From NCBI RefSeq assembly GCF_921293095.1, contig NC_060251.1, positions 99,558,566-99,622,565 of the forward strand: a stretch of 64,000 bases of DNA, written 5' to 3'. Below are positions 11,955-21,970 of this stretch, one piece after another. Position numbers and translations under genes: made by a program. Below the pieces are notes generated by a model that was not told where the DNA came from, ran no database searches, and worked only from the letters and a program-made list of their open reading frames with translations. The stretch's first letter is position 1; the number at the start of each line of letters is the position of its first letter. This DNA comes from Ischnura elegans. Lineage: Eukaryota > Arthropoda > Insecta > Odonata > Coenagrionidae.

Positions 11955-12590
11955 ACTTAATTATATTTTACTCAAGACGTTGTGTGAATCATGTTTGTAA
12001 TGAATACACTGGATGTGAATTATTGGGATAACTGTGGTAGCTACCCCTGCCCATCCACATTGCATTAATAATGCCAGCAAATTGATATTACGATGCCTGC
12101 AGTGAAAAATGTGTGGCTCCTTCGATAATTTCAGCTTGCGCCTTTTCACATATGAAGAAGAGCTGCTATCTCCTCCCTCTTTTGAAGGAAGGGATATCAG
12201 GTGTTGACTCATATTGCGAGTAATTTTAAATAGCATTATATTCGACTGAAACACGGCAAAGAAATCACAAGCTGCAACAAATATCAATAGTCAGCCGTGT
12301 GCTTTGTTTCCAAGAATAATTTTTTAGTTTTTCACGATTTTTCCCTTTTTTTCCTAACAACCGTAATTGTGCTAACACTGCTATATCTGGTGATGACACA
12401 CTAATGCGATGTATCTACGTTAAGGTATAAATAATTATTTTACCTAATTTCAAGGTTAAAGTAGTATATTACGGATTGATTATAGCAAATGCGAGGATAT
12501 TAGGACAAAGTTTCAGAGCTCCATCGTTAGGAGCAACTGACTAACTTTAAAAAAAAATTAAAAAAGCCTTATGTAATACGTCACATATGG
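11955..12590. other. No gene supported
   Basis: A 108-codon - strand open frame spans 11961-12287, but its composition shows no domain, signal peptide or repeat that I recognise, and no flanking splice sites stand out. The rest is A+T-rich. It may be the 5' part of the adjacent LINE or unique DNA. Confidence 0.35.
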
Positions 12591-12599
12591 GTGTATGCC

Positions 12600-13592
12600 G
12601 TGTGTCGTACTGGAGAATGCCCCGACGTTTCGCGACCGACTGCTGGTCACTTCTTCAAGGTAATAATGCTGGAATTGGTTTTTCCTGCCTTTTTTATATT
12701 TCTGGTGGGAGGGATGGACGGAAGGTATGAGGAGTTAGGACTGGAGGGGGAAGATAACGAAATGTTGCGGATGACTGGGTTCCAAGTACTGCTGATTCTT
12801 AATCCAGTATCACTATTATGGTTGTCCTTGTTTTTATTTATTTCTATGGGTTCGCGGATGAGTCGGGCTTTAAAATGTTTTATCCTCGCGATGACTCTTG
12901 ATTTTTCGAAGTCGATCGCATGTCCGGTGGCTGCTACGGCTGACTTTAAAGAGTAAACCATTCGAATGGCCCGCTTGTGCTCTTCTCTACGAGTTTTGAC
13001 CGTTCGTCCCATTTCCCCGATGTATTTCTTCTCGCACGATCGGCAGGGGATTTCGTATACTCATTCAATTTGAAGTGTCGTCTTATCGTTGGCATTTCCC
13101 AGAAGGTGTCGTACTTGGACGCGTGGTTTAAACATGGCTGTAATGTCAAATTTCCGGAGGATGTTACCGACCTTATCCGTCGTTCCCTTCACGTAGGGGA
13201 GGAAGGCTCTCTTTTGGCTGATGATGTCTTCTGTATTGGGAATTGTTCCTATTGTCCTTGTTGATCACCTTTGTTAAATTGCGGGAAATAGCTCCATTGT
13301 CGTAACCATTAAGACGTAAGATGGATTTCAGCTTAATAATTTCTGAAGATAGATTCTTCGGGTCACTCAGCCGGATCGAACGTTCAATTAGAGAGGTCAT
13401 TACAGCGTTTTATTGAGCAGGGTGGTGATGAGAACTGGCATGGAGATATCGGTTTGTTGACGTCGGTTTTCTATACACGGCGTAGCCTAGGCTTCCGTTG
13501 TCATTCTTCTTCACCAAGACGTCGAGAAATGGAACTTTTCCCGATTCTTCTATATCCATAGTGAATGAGAAAGTGGTGTAGCTCTGAACCAT
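12600..13592 (-). mobile_element. Penelope-like element, 3' part (RT tail and GIY-YIG), degraded
   Basis: Read on the - strand from 13592 it encodes the end of the reverse transcriptase domain (FTMDIEESGKVPFLDVLVKK, then AVYRKPTSTNRYLHASSHH), a linker, and a GIY-YIG endonuclease-like module containing YEIPCRSCEKKYIGEMGRT and TRREEHKRAI. This RT plus C-terminal GIY-YIG order is diagnostic of Penelope-like retroelements. A nonsense codon follows HHHPAQ near 13408, a stop sits just before the YEIPC block, and at least one frameshift separates the two halves. The RT palm core with YADD is absent, so the copy is 5'-truncated. The tail near 12610-12655 reads GCGAAACGTCGGGGC on the - strand, a common PLE 3' sequence. 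Confidence 0.88.
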
Positions 13593-13599
13593 GTGTTTT

Positions 13600-14495
13600 A
13601 AAAGGGTGAGTGGGAACTACATTGTTGTTGTTGCGATTTTTGTTTATGATGATTTTGTTTTTTGGAATCGGTTATTTCGAAAGGAGATGCTCTCATGGAA
13701 ACTGAATTTAAATACTTCAGAGGACTGAACAATGCCCTTTGCGTGAGAGTAACAAATAAAAATGATGGAATATCTGTAGATAAAATCAAAAAATTTAGGG
13801 AAAAGATGATCAACTTTAAAATGTGAGACTGTTTAACTGTTGCTGCATTTATCTTCTTTAGGATGAAATTATCAAAACGTATTCATGATGCTAATTGCCC
13901 TTGTTAGTTTTATGGAATTTGATGTCTGATGTATTTCGCTATTTCTACTTGACCGGATGTTGCTCGTGCTGTTAGTTATTATCCCAATATAATTCATCTG
14001 ATTGTTTAGGGTGAAAGATTACATATACCAATTTATATTTACTTGGTTCTCAGAGGTTAGTGAGGTTAGCACACTTACTGGAAGGAAAGCATTGGTAGTT
14101 TCAATCACGTAACTTCCAAAAATTTTTCGTGACAAACTGCTTTTGATTATAGACGGAATTACAATCTTTTGTCATACTCTAGGGTAATTAAAATAAAGAC
14201 TGTGATTAATTTTTCATCACAGTGCACGATTTGCTTCAAAATTTGACGACAACTTTGCTGCCAGCAGAGGGTGCCTCTTTAAGAATGACTTTACTCAGTC
14301 ATCGCAAAATTGAACATTGTTATAAAAACATTGCACAGTCTTTTCTTGCCAGGTGAGGTGTAATTTAAACGGCCAATCTCAAATCAATTTCATCAAGCTG
14401 AGAATCGTAATCGCAATTTTGTCGATATGACTAGTAAAAGCTAATTCTCCTTCCTGCGGAAAAACTTTAGGGTGGCTAGGGGAACTTGAAAATGC
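13600..14495. other. No gene supported
   Basis: A short TTG-repeat lies near 13622. Otherwise this is A+T-rich sequence with only short frames. A 71-codon - strand frame at 13598-13813 has no recognisable content and may be a shadow of a diverged repeat. Confidence 0.35.
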
Positions 14496-14500
14496 AATCT

Positions 14501-14686
14501 TCAACTGTATGTAATAGTGCTTCGGGGTATTTTGAAATAATCGGCAGCATACCTTTGTGTCATTTCATCAAATATGATGGTTTCTAAACACCTTTGAAGG
14601 TTTTTGCTACTGTAGTCAGCATATTTTCGGCTCCCAGGAAGACGTTTGTAGATGAAGGGCATCCTGACAAAGCTAAAAACAAACAC
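14501..14686 (-). pseudogene. Tigger/pogo-like transposase N-terminus (psq-type HTH), truncated
   Basis: The 61-codon - strand frame contains YKRLPGSRKYADYSSKNLQ, then LETIIFDEMTQRYAADYFKI and PRSTI. This matches the pattern of the pipsqueak/CENP-B type helix-turn-helix that starts pogo/Tigger transposases, where a basic GSR.Y..Y segment precedes an 'A...F.IPRST' recognition helix. The frame stops just after the helix, and no DDE catalytic domain follows downstream to 14.0 kb. It is therefore a 5' remnant. It lies immediately 3' of a decayed LINE on the same strand. Confidence 0.7.
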
Positions 14687-14884
14687 ATGCTATAGAACTT
14701 TCCCCATTACACATTTTGCAAGCTATAAATAGAAACCTAATGTTTACCACTTAATGTTTGAGCTGTATCCATCTCATAGTTTCTTTTTTGTTACCGACTG
14801 TAGAGAACAACTTTTGTTTACAAAAAAATATAGAGCTGAAAGTAGACTAAAATCAAACATATATAATAATTGAACCAATACAAT

Positions 14885-16140
14885 TTGTTTTTATATTACC
14901 TTTTTCTAAAGACTTATTGAACAACCCTCGTACTATATTGACTGTCACAGAACTACTTCCTTTTCCGGAAAATTTACCAGTATTCTTTTTACAAGTTTTT
15001 CAAGTACGTTAGAATAAATTTAGAGCAAAGAAATCGGACGGTAATTGTGAATACCACGTAGTTCGACTTTTTTTGTTAACGCGAACAATAATAACTTATT
15101 TTAAGGATGCAGGGAACGTTACATTTGGCAAGCTTTGATTGAAGAAATGGCAGAGTACATCTACAATGTCTTACATGATATTTTTATCATACCAGCACTT
15201 AGTTGATCTGGATGGGCAGCTTTTTTAAAGATTGGCTATTGGCAATTTTAAATACATCAGGCGTGGTGACTGGTTCCAAAAAGGAGTTCAGGCTTAGATG
15301 ATTTTTACTATTTGATGAATATTTTTACGTACTCTTCTCTCAAGCCGTTATTGTTCGGGTTATGACGTAGTTTTTGAAAACGATTTTTTACGCGCAACTT
15401 TGCTCATCGAGGAGTCTTCTCTTAATTCTTAATTCAATTCTTCCCAAGAATGCAGTCGAACATTTTCATTTAATGATTTACGGCAGCAATACTATAGCAA
15501 AGTGACATAAGATGGTGTTCTTTCGTTTTCTTCGCGAGCAGAAAGATTGGAGATTGGGTTGGACTGGAGAGTGATGCGTTATACCTAAATGCATAAATTT
15601 GGCTTGGGGGTCAACATTAAATGTGTTGAAGAACCGAGTGATTACATGATCTGAATAGGTAACTCATTGTCTAGTAATTCTGGTTCCTTCATTTATTGAG
15701 GTAGTCAAGCCACATGAACTCATGAGATTTGTAAACTGCTTGGAATCGCAGCTGGGCATTAGTAACTGAACATTCATATCACCGACCATTACTAATTTTT
15801 GAGATATGACCCTTGATTAGGGTTCAAAATCTAAAACAAATTGATCGATAGAAATTTTTTATCCCTGTAGACGACAGCGAGATCAAATATACAAAACTTG
15901 CATGAAACACTGATCAACAGTAGGGCTTATATGACAAGGCCTCAGTACGGTTGTTATGTCATGTCTTATAAACGGTAAAACACCTCTTGCTCTTTCAAAG
16001 GTATTATAATTTCCATAAGAATAGTACCTACCCACTCACTGTATATAATTTAATCAGATTATATTTATATTTCATTCAAAGCTATAATATCCGGCAACTG
16101 TGACATGCTATTAAAATGTGAAAATAGTAAATTAAAATTG
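14885..16140 (-). mobile_element. Decayed non-LTR retrotransposon with endonuclease and RT remnants
   Basis: Pieces recovered in - strand order, across several frames and stops, are: LPDIIALNEI (endonuclease start), KLVMVGDMNVQLL with FTNLMSSCGLTTSINE and SDHVIT (the GD.N and DH motifs of apurinic-type endonucleases, about 15640-15830), and a linker with RVKNRFQKLRHNPNN. RT blocks follow, including FLEPVTTPDVFKIANS and, near 15010-15050, IHNYRPISLL. This order is standard for APE-type LINEs (Jockey/CR1/I/L2-like). The catalytic YADD region and the 3' end were not found, so the copy is truncated as well as mutated. Confidence 0.72.
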
Positions 16141-16499
16141 CGTCTAACACTTCGGATTTTTTGATGGAAGATCAATACGGAATTATTCAATTAAAGGCAT
16201 TTACAGTAATATTTACATCCATAACTTTGGCTTATAGTCTAGGTACGCCTTCTATACCATTGAAGTATGAATCACAACAGCAATGATAAAAGATGTTTTA
16301 CATCATCCATGATGCTAACTACATTTGTTGGTTCCTTTTCTACTTTTCGCATATAAAATTTACCTCTTCGATTCCAAAGATATTTACAGTGCTTAGCTTT
16401 GTGCGCCACCCTAACTTTCTACCAGCACATAAGGGTCTCATTAATGTAAACAAGTATTATCGTTTTCAATAATATGCAGACATCCACCAGGCCCATTTT

Positions 16500-16860
16500 A
16501 TTGATGGGGCCGTGTCGGTGACCACCTACAGGGTTGGAACTCAATGCAAGCTGCTTCCTATGCCTTTACATCGCCGACGAGGTCGGACGCGGATGAAGCG
16601 CGGACGATGTGTACCTGCTCCCGGATTTCGAGGGTACGGCCTATGTCCCCGCTTTGTTGGGTCCCGATAAGACTTCGCGTAGCTGCGACCGGCATGAAAG
16701 GGCAACGAAACGGATATTTGCGCCATTCGTTTGTTTGCGTAGGAAAATATGAGACGAAAATTTTCTGGTTTCGTCTTTCGTGTCAAAAACCTTCCAGGCG
16801 AATATTTACTTTGTTAGTAGCGAAAGGGTTAATTAGATGTGGCGCTTAGGAGGGGCGAGG
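16500..16860. other. G+C-rich island with overlapping frames, unidentified
   Basis: G+C is clearly higher than in the flanks and CpG is frequent. Frames of 101 codons (+, 16544-16849) and 81 codons (-, 16541-16786) overlap almost exactly. The - frame is very basic (GAGTHRPRFIRVRPRRRCKG), and downstream of it on the - strand lies an AATAAA signal at about 16491-16500. Neither frame matches a family that I know. It could be a repeat such as a SINE or LTR piece, or a processed gene fragment; I cannot decide. Confidence 0.3.
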
Positions 16861-16864
16861 GGGT

Positions 16865-18490
16865 CAAGCCGATTGTCACCCAATCTCACGTGGGGGACCC
16901 TTCAAGTATCACGTACTTTTTCATTAAAAATGATTAAACACTTTTTAAAAATAAATCTAACGAATGAAGGTTAAATTAACGTATTTACTCTAAAAATACG
17001 CATTCAATTCTGTCCCGATAGTAACGCGTGGTTATGGGTCATGGTTTTAAGTTATTGAGTTTTCATTTTACCACTAAGATAACCCGGAAAACATAGAAAT
17101 AAGGTTCACTTGACTGTCTCCTTTGTTTCCACTATCAATTTCAACGATTTATGCGAAGAGAGAAAGAAATTTTATGTAAATATTTACTCTTATTATTGAT
17201 AAAAAACGAGTTTCCGTTCTAATTTATCCAAAATAAACTAGATAAAGTTAAATCGTGATCTAGGTAGAATAAAGCAACTTTGAATTTCAATTTGTACAAA
17301 TCCTAAATAGTTGAATAATCTTGCTCGACTTGTAATATACTAACATCGTGTGGTCAATAACTCAAATTTTTTATTTATGTATTTAATTTTTTGTCTCCCT
17401 ATTTAAAAGAAATAGTTGATACGATGTAATATTTCCGAAAATGTTTGTTTGCTATGTATTTCTTTTTTACTGCTTATTATACGAATTCACTAGTGTTGCT
17501 AACGTAATCATTAAAGTTATATATTTCTAAGTTAGTTTACATCTTTGTACAAACCTATCACTGCAAAAATCAAGTGTATATAAAGAAATCCTCATTACAG
17601 TGCAATAATTCAATCTGTTTACGAGAGATTTTAATGAGCCTACCCTATTCAATATCACTTTAGCAAGCTCCCTATAAAATAGTCTGATGTTTAAAAGTCA
17701 TTGAGAAAATTTGTGAATTTCTCGAGAATTATTTGGTTGTCCTTCCTTTTAAATAAACAGCCTTTGTTTTAGTATCCATTTCCTCAATTTTTAATGACGG
17801 GTATAATAGTTTGAGTCATTCCACCTCAATTCCAAAAAGCTTGTCCCGTAGGGTGTCAGATTTTGATGAATTCATGGTTGATAGTTTATAGTTGACGCTG
17901 TAGGTCATACTACTATAATATAGACTACCAGTCTATGAGTAAACGTCCATAGACTGGTATAAGAAATAATCAGAGAGCCGCACGGGAGAAAAAGCAAGCG
18001 TTTAAATATTTTCAAAAAAATATCATTCAGGAGTTGATTTATATTTAATTTTTGTAATTCTAAGGTAATGAATGAGCGTACACTCTAAAGAATAAAAGCT
18101 TTGGCCAATTCTGAGATGAATTTTTCGAGAAAAGTTGATTAACAATGTTTTAAACATTTAAATATAACAATAAGAGGGAAGTGCACTTTATAAATATCTT
18201 ACTAAGAGTGTCTTCCGAAAGGACTAAGCTCTTGAATAAGCAATAAAGAACGGCTCTAAGACTATTTGATATGTAAATTATGGGATTTATATGATGTAAG
18301 GCAATTTTTTTGGAAAAAATCGATAACATATTAAAACCACATTTAAAAAAATATTTCAGGATACTTAGTTTGAGGTTAATGTAGACCCATGCAGATATCA
18401 TAATCTGAGTCTCTCAGGGACAAATGCTTGTTGAATTAAGGTGGAGTGACCCATATTTAGTAATCTGACCCCCGAATTTAATTTAATTTT
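16865..18490. other. No gene supported
   Basis: A+T-rich. An imperfect inverted pair, ATAGACTACCAGTCTATG with CATAGACTGGTAT, sits at about 17921-17962 and can form a short hairpin. The 83-codon - strand frame at 18150-18401 is hydrophobic but low in complexity and has no supporting splice or initiation context. Nothing else was seen. Confidence 0.35.
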
Positions 18491-19384
18491 TTGCTCTCTC
18501 CTTAGTTGCAAGCCATCCCCGGACGTGAAGGGAAGGATGAAGGGTGGAGCAGGAAGAATGAAGAAGAGAAGAAGATGATGGCTTCGCGGGACATCCAATT
18601 CTAATTCCTTTTATGTTGTTCGGAGAGATTTGACGCAAATTTTAATCCACATTTTTGCTTTTTCAATTTCAGAATGAATATTGAAGAATTAGAACACCAT
18701 TCATCGACTTGAGTTGAATGCTGGGAAGAGTGAAGTCTTCCTCGGACGCTGTGCATTGCCGTAGATTTTCATCAGGTTTACATCAGGTTATCTTGAACGT
18801 GAAATGGTAAAATAGGGCCGACCTGAACCACACAACTGGAGTTATGAGAGACTCCTGGTGGAAAGTGAATTCACCCTCGATTATCAAAGCACGAGCTCTA
18901 GGTAACAACAGTACACGAAATGTAATGGCTCAAAGGAGCAAATTTATAAAGGCCTCAAAACAACTATGACACAATGGTACCAGAAAGTGCACTTTAAAGT
19001 TATTTACTACGAATGAGACTGGTCTTAGGAGACAAAGAATGTATTCTTAGGCAGGAAATCCATGTGGGTATTTTTATGTGTGTAGTTTTTTTATTGTATT
19101 TGGGTGGGTTTTGTACTAACACCATTTATTGCAGCAGTGAAGAATGAAGAAAGAAGACGTAGCTGAGGCCCCGAAGATAGAAGACATCGCAGGGGGCCTC
19201 GAAGAATGAAGAGAGAAGATAATGCGTGTGTGTATCGGGAATGAGTGGATATTGATAATCCCTCGCATGAACTGAGTGAATTTGTTGTACTTAATTGTAT
19301 CATGTCTGTAACTCTTTCCCTTCCAGCCATGAAGATTGAAGACGTCAAATTGAGCTCGAAGAACGGCAAGAATCCGATTGCGTG

Positions 19385-19460
19385 TGTTTTTTTATTTCGT
19401 GTGATTTCGTGTGATATTTTGTTTCGTGTGATTTCGTGTGATATTTTTCTGCGTGTGATT
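19385..19460. repeat. Short tandem repeat (TTCGTGTGAT)n
   Basis: About five copies of TTCGTGTGAT and close variants sit between exon-like modules. They lie directly after the end of the module starting at 19329 and could be an expanded donor region, since GCGTGTGT follows that module and the one starting at 19135. Confidence 0.7.
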
Positions 19461-19704
19461 TGTTATATTTGCGTGTGGTGCGAGTATTTTTCCGTTGCGT
19501 CGCGTTAGGGCTTGCATGTTAGTGTAATTTATTTATTTGTTTGTTTGTGCATGCACTAATCTTACCTCTTCACAGATTCAAGCCATAGCTGAACTTCAAG
19601 GAAGGAAGAGTGAAGACTTCACAAAGAAGAGGAGATTGAAGACGCAAGTATTCACAGAAGAAAGAAGAGGAGCATCGCAAGAAGACGTGTGCGATATTTG
19701 CGGC

Positions 19705-20345
19705 TTAGTTTTGGGCCCTTCTGGCCAAATGAGTAAAAATTTGCGTAAGGCTAGGCGTTTCTTCCGTGCGTTAGTTTTAGTTTTTTTGTGCCGTGGTTTT
19801 GCATTACGGATTCCATTGCGTCATGCAGGAATGGGGCTGTGGCTAGGTAGGAAATTTCCTATCGGTGCCATTGTCACGTTCTTGTATGCTGCTTTGGAGT
19901 GGTGCAAATCCTCGGAAGGGTTATTTATTTGTGTATGCACTAACCCGCTCTCTCCCTAGGTCCGCAAGCCATCGCTGGATGTGAAGAGAAGAATGAAGAT
20001 TCATCGGAAGAAGAGAAGACAGAAGAGGATGGCATCGTGGAACCAGAAGAAGACGACATCTTAGCTTTGGGCCCTTATGGCCAATGAACATAAATTTGCG
20101 TAAGGCTAGGGGTTTATTCCGTGCGTTAGTTTTAGTTTTTTGTGCCGTGGTTTTGCATTTAAATTTCCAAGGCGTCATGTAGGAATGTGCCTGTGGCTAG
20201 GTAGGAAATGTCCTATCGGTGCCATTGTCATGTTCTTGTATGCTGCTTTGGAGTGGTGCAAATCCTCGGAAGGGTTATTTATGTGTGTATGCACTAACCC
20301 GCTCTCTCCCTAGGTCCGCAAGACATCGCTGGACATGCTGAGAAA
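19705..20345 (+). repeat. Tandem direct duplication, about 354-bp period
   Basis: 19705-19992 and 20061-20345 are close to 90 percent identical by eye. Each copy contains the end of an exon-like segment (GGGCCCTT.TGGCCAA), the donor GCGTAAGG, a short intron-like stretch (about 215 nt) with GTGCCGTGGTTTTGCATT and GCTGCTTTGGAGTGGTGCAA, then the branch/acceptor CACTAACCCGCTCTCTCCCT-AG and the start of the next exon. Duplicating a whole exon-intron unit in this way keeps the splice phase of a noncoding exon intact. Confidence 0.8.
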
Positions 20346-20464
20346 AGGAGAAAGAAGACACTTGGAAGAAGATGGGATGGTGCACCTTACCGAGCCGGCT
20401 TCTTGCGGCTCTACATGAGTTGCAGCAGATAAGGAGCGGTATGATTTCATAATACTCATTCAAA

Positions 20465-21790
20465 TTTGGTTCATTTTTCCCATATAAATTTTTAAATTAA
20501 CGAGTTGCTTGATAATGTTCAATGTTGCATTCATTAACGGAACTCAATTGTGCTTACACTGAACTTCTAATTTGCACATAATGCCATTAAAGTCAACAAA
20601 TAAACTTAATATCCTCCTCAATTTAGTCACTGACTACTGTTTGAAAATTGTACTTGGCACTTAGTAACTCTAAGTGATACAATTCCATTGACCTGTACTA
20701 ACTTTGAATTGAATTGAAAAGTTATGAAAAAATATTGCAAATATTTTTTTTGCGCCAAAATTTTTCTGGATGACTCATGATCACATATCAACGTATTTTC
20801 TTTACCGATGTTTTTGGATCAAAATATCACCTCCCTTAACGGTGCCCGCAAAATATTTTCGCATTATGAAGCAGTCTGACTAACTTTTATATATAATGAG
20901 TTTCTAATTATCTGTTTCATCATTACAAATTTTATTCTTTATCATGATTTGAATCTCCATCATGAAACAGAATTATTTAACTTTTTTTTCCTGTGAAAGT
21001 TTACCCACTTCAAAATCAATCCTTAATTTTTCCAATTTAAACAAAGATATAATTCCATTTAATTGGAATTATTTTATTATAACAAGTGTTATTAATTAAT
21101 TGAATATTATTTTAATTTCTTCTGCAATACGGGAAATTCTATTTTTTGCTCAAAGTTTTTTAAATGTAATTAAAAGGTGAGCCTATTCACTCCTTAACGT
21201 CCATGCACCATAAGAAAATTTATTTATTGACTCGGCCACGAAGCCGATTTTCTCGGGCATTGCTTTGTCTCTTTATGAATGTTCGTTTTTTTATAATTGC
21301 AGAGTTCGTTGGATGGTATTGTGTGAGTTGACTACTCGAGGCCTCGATGAAAGCACGTGCAAAGAGATCGAACGAATACAGCTCGTTGCCGCAGGGAGAC
21401 GGTAAGATTTTATTCATTCCTCTTCCAAGTTTTGAGTTCAGTTCAGAACCATTATTTTGTGTCACATAGGTACCCTATAATTTTTACATTCACTAACCTC
21501 GATGATTGTGATGATAATGATTGCTTGAGAATATAAGTGAATATTTTCACTTTTCCAACGCGAAAATATTTAATTAAACCACACCCAAAAATTAAGATCT
21601 CGCGATTTTTTTGTAACACTCACAAAACTTACATCCCGCGGATCCCGCGCTGAATCTCAAGGCATTGATTGGTTGACGACGATGATATGCGTTTGCTTTC
21701 ATATATTTGATTTGAAACTTCATTTCCATTAAGTTTGATAATTCGAATGAAGGACAGTTATGGGGATTTTCGTGAATCTATCATAAGTAT
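20465..21790. other. No gene supported
   Basis: A+T-rich. A short segment near 21220-21465 has an 81-codon - strand frame (fairly polar, ending QSNARENRLRGRVNK) without recognisable family features. Its + strand complement contains TTGCAG followed by a G+C-richer run to CGGTAAGATT at 21400, which could be another exon (about 21303-21399) of the + strand transcript; this is weak. Confidence 0.3.
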
Positions 21791-21799
21791 TTACTTTGC

Positions 21800-21970
21800 T
21801 GTTTAATTTTCTCATTGTAATGTGGAGGTCTAGGTTTCCATATTGGCCTTGCTCTTGGTAACTCAGCATCTGTCATGCGCGCTGAAGTAATAACTTCCTC
21901 GGAGACCCTACCTGAGGGAAACGTGAAATTCCGGTCATATTTTCTTCCTTTCTGAAATTTTCCGTGAATA
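21800..21970 (+). repeat. Dispersed repeat R1, copy A, left half
   Basis: The segment from AATTTTCTCATTGTAATGTG to CTGAAATTTTCCGTGAATA is repeated at 27369-27520. In copy B the sequence continues directly into text that here only resumes at 24489, after a 2.5-kb insertion. The family has no coding content. It identifies the empty target of the inserted element. Confidence 0.75.

Larger units (their letters stand above)
18506..20460 (+). other. Array of purine-rich exon-like modules with repeated 3' splice signals
   Basis: At 18506, 18675, 19135, 19329, 19576, 19960 and 20314 a branch-like CTAAC or pyrimidine tract ending in AG is followed by 60-150 nt rich in GAAGA (GAAGAATGAAGA, GAAGAAGAGAAG). 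At 19576, 19960 and 20314 the exon starts share a form of GCAAGCCATCGCTGGA, and a donor GC|GTAAGG ends the first two (19744 and 20099). The modules look like serially duplicated exons of one + strand transcript. Coding is doubtful: the longest frame, 19537-19959, reads through an apparent intron. Function unknown. The frames on the - strand are shadows. Confidence 0.45.

Noticed and set aside
12591..12956. 121-codon + strand frame
   Set aside because: Shadow of the Penelope-like element, whose reading frame is clearly on the - strand (GIY-YIG motifs).
19537..19959. 140-codon + strand frame, the longest in the window
   Set aside because: It runs through an apparent donor (19745), an intron-like stretch and the next branch/acceptor region; the second duplicate copy does not keep the frame open.
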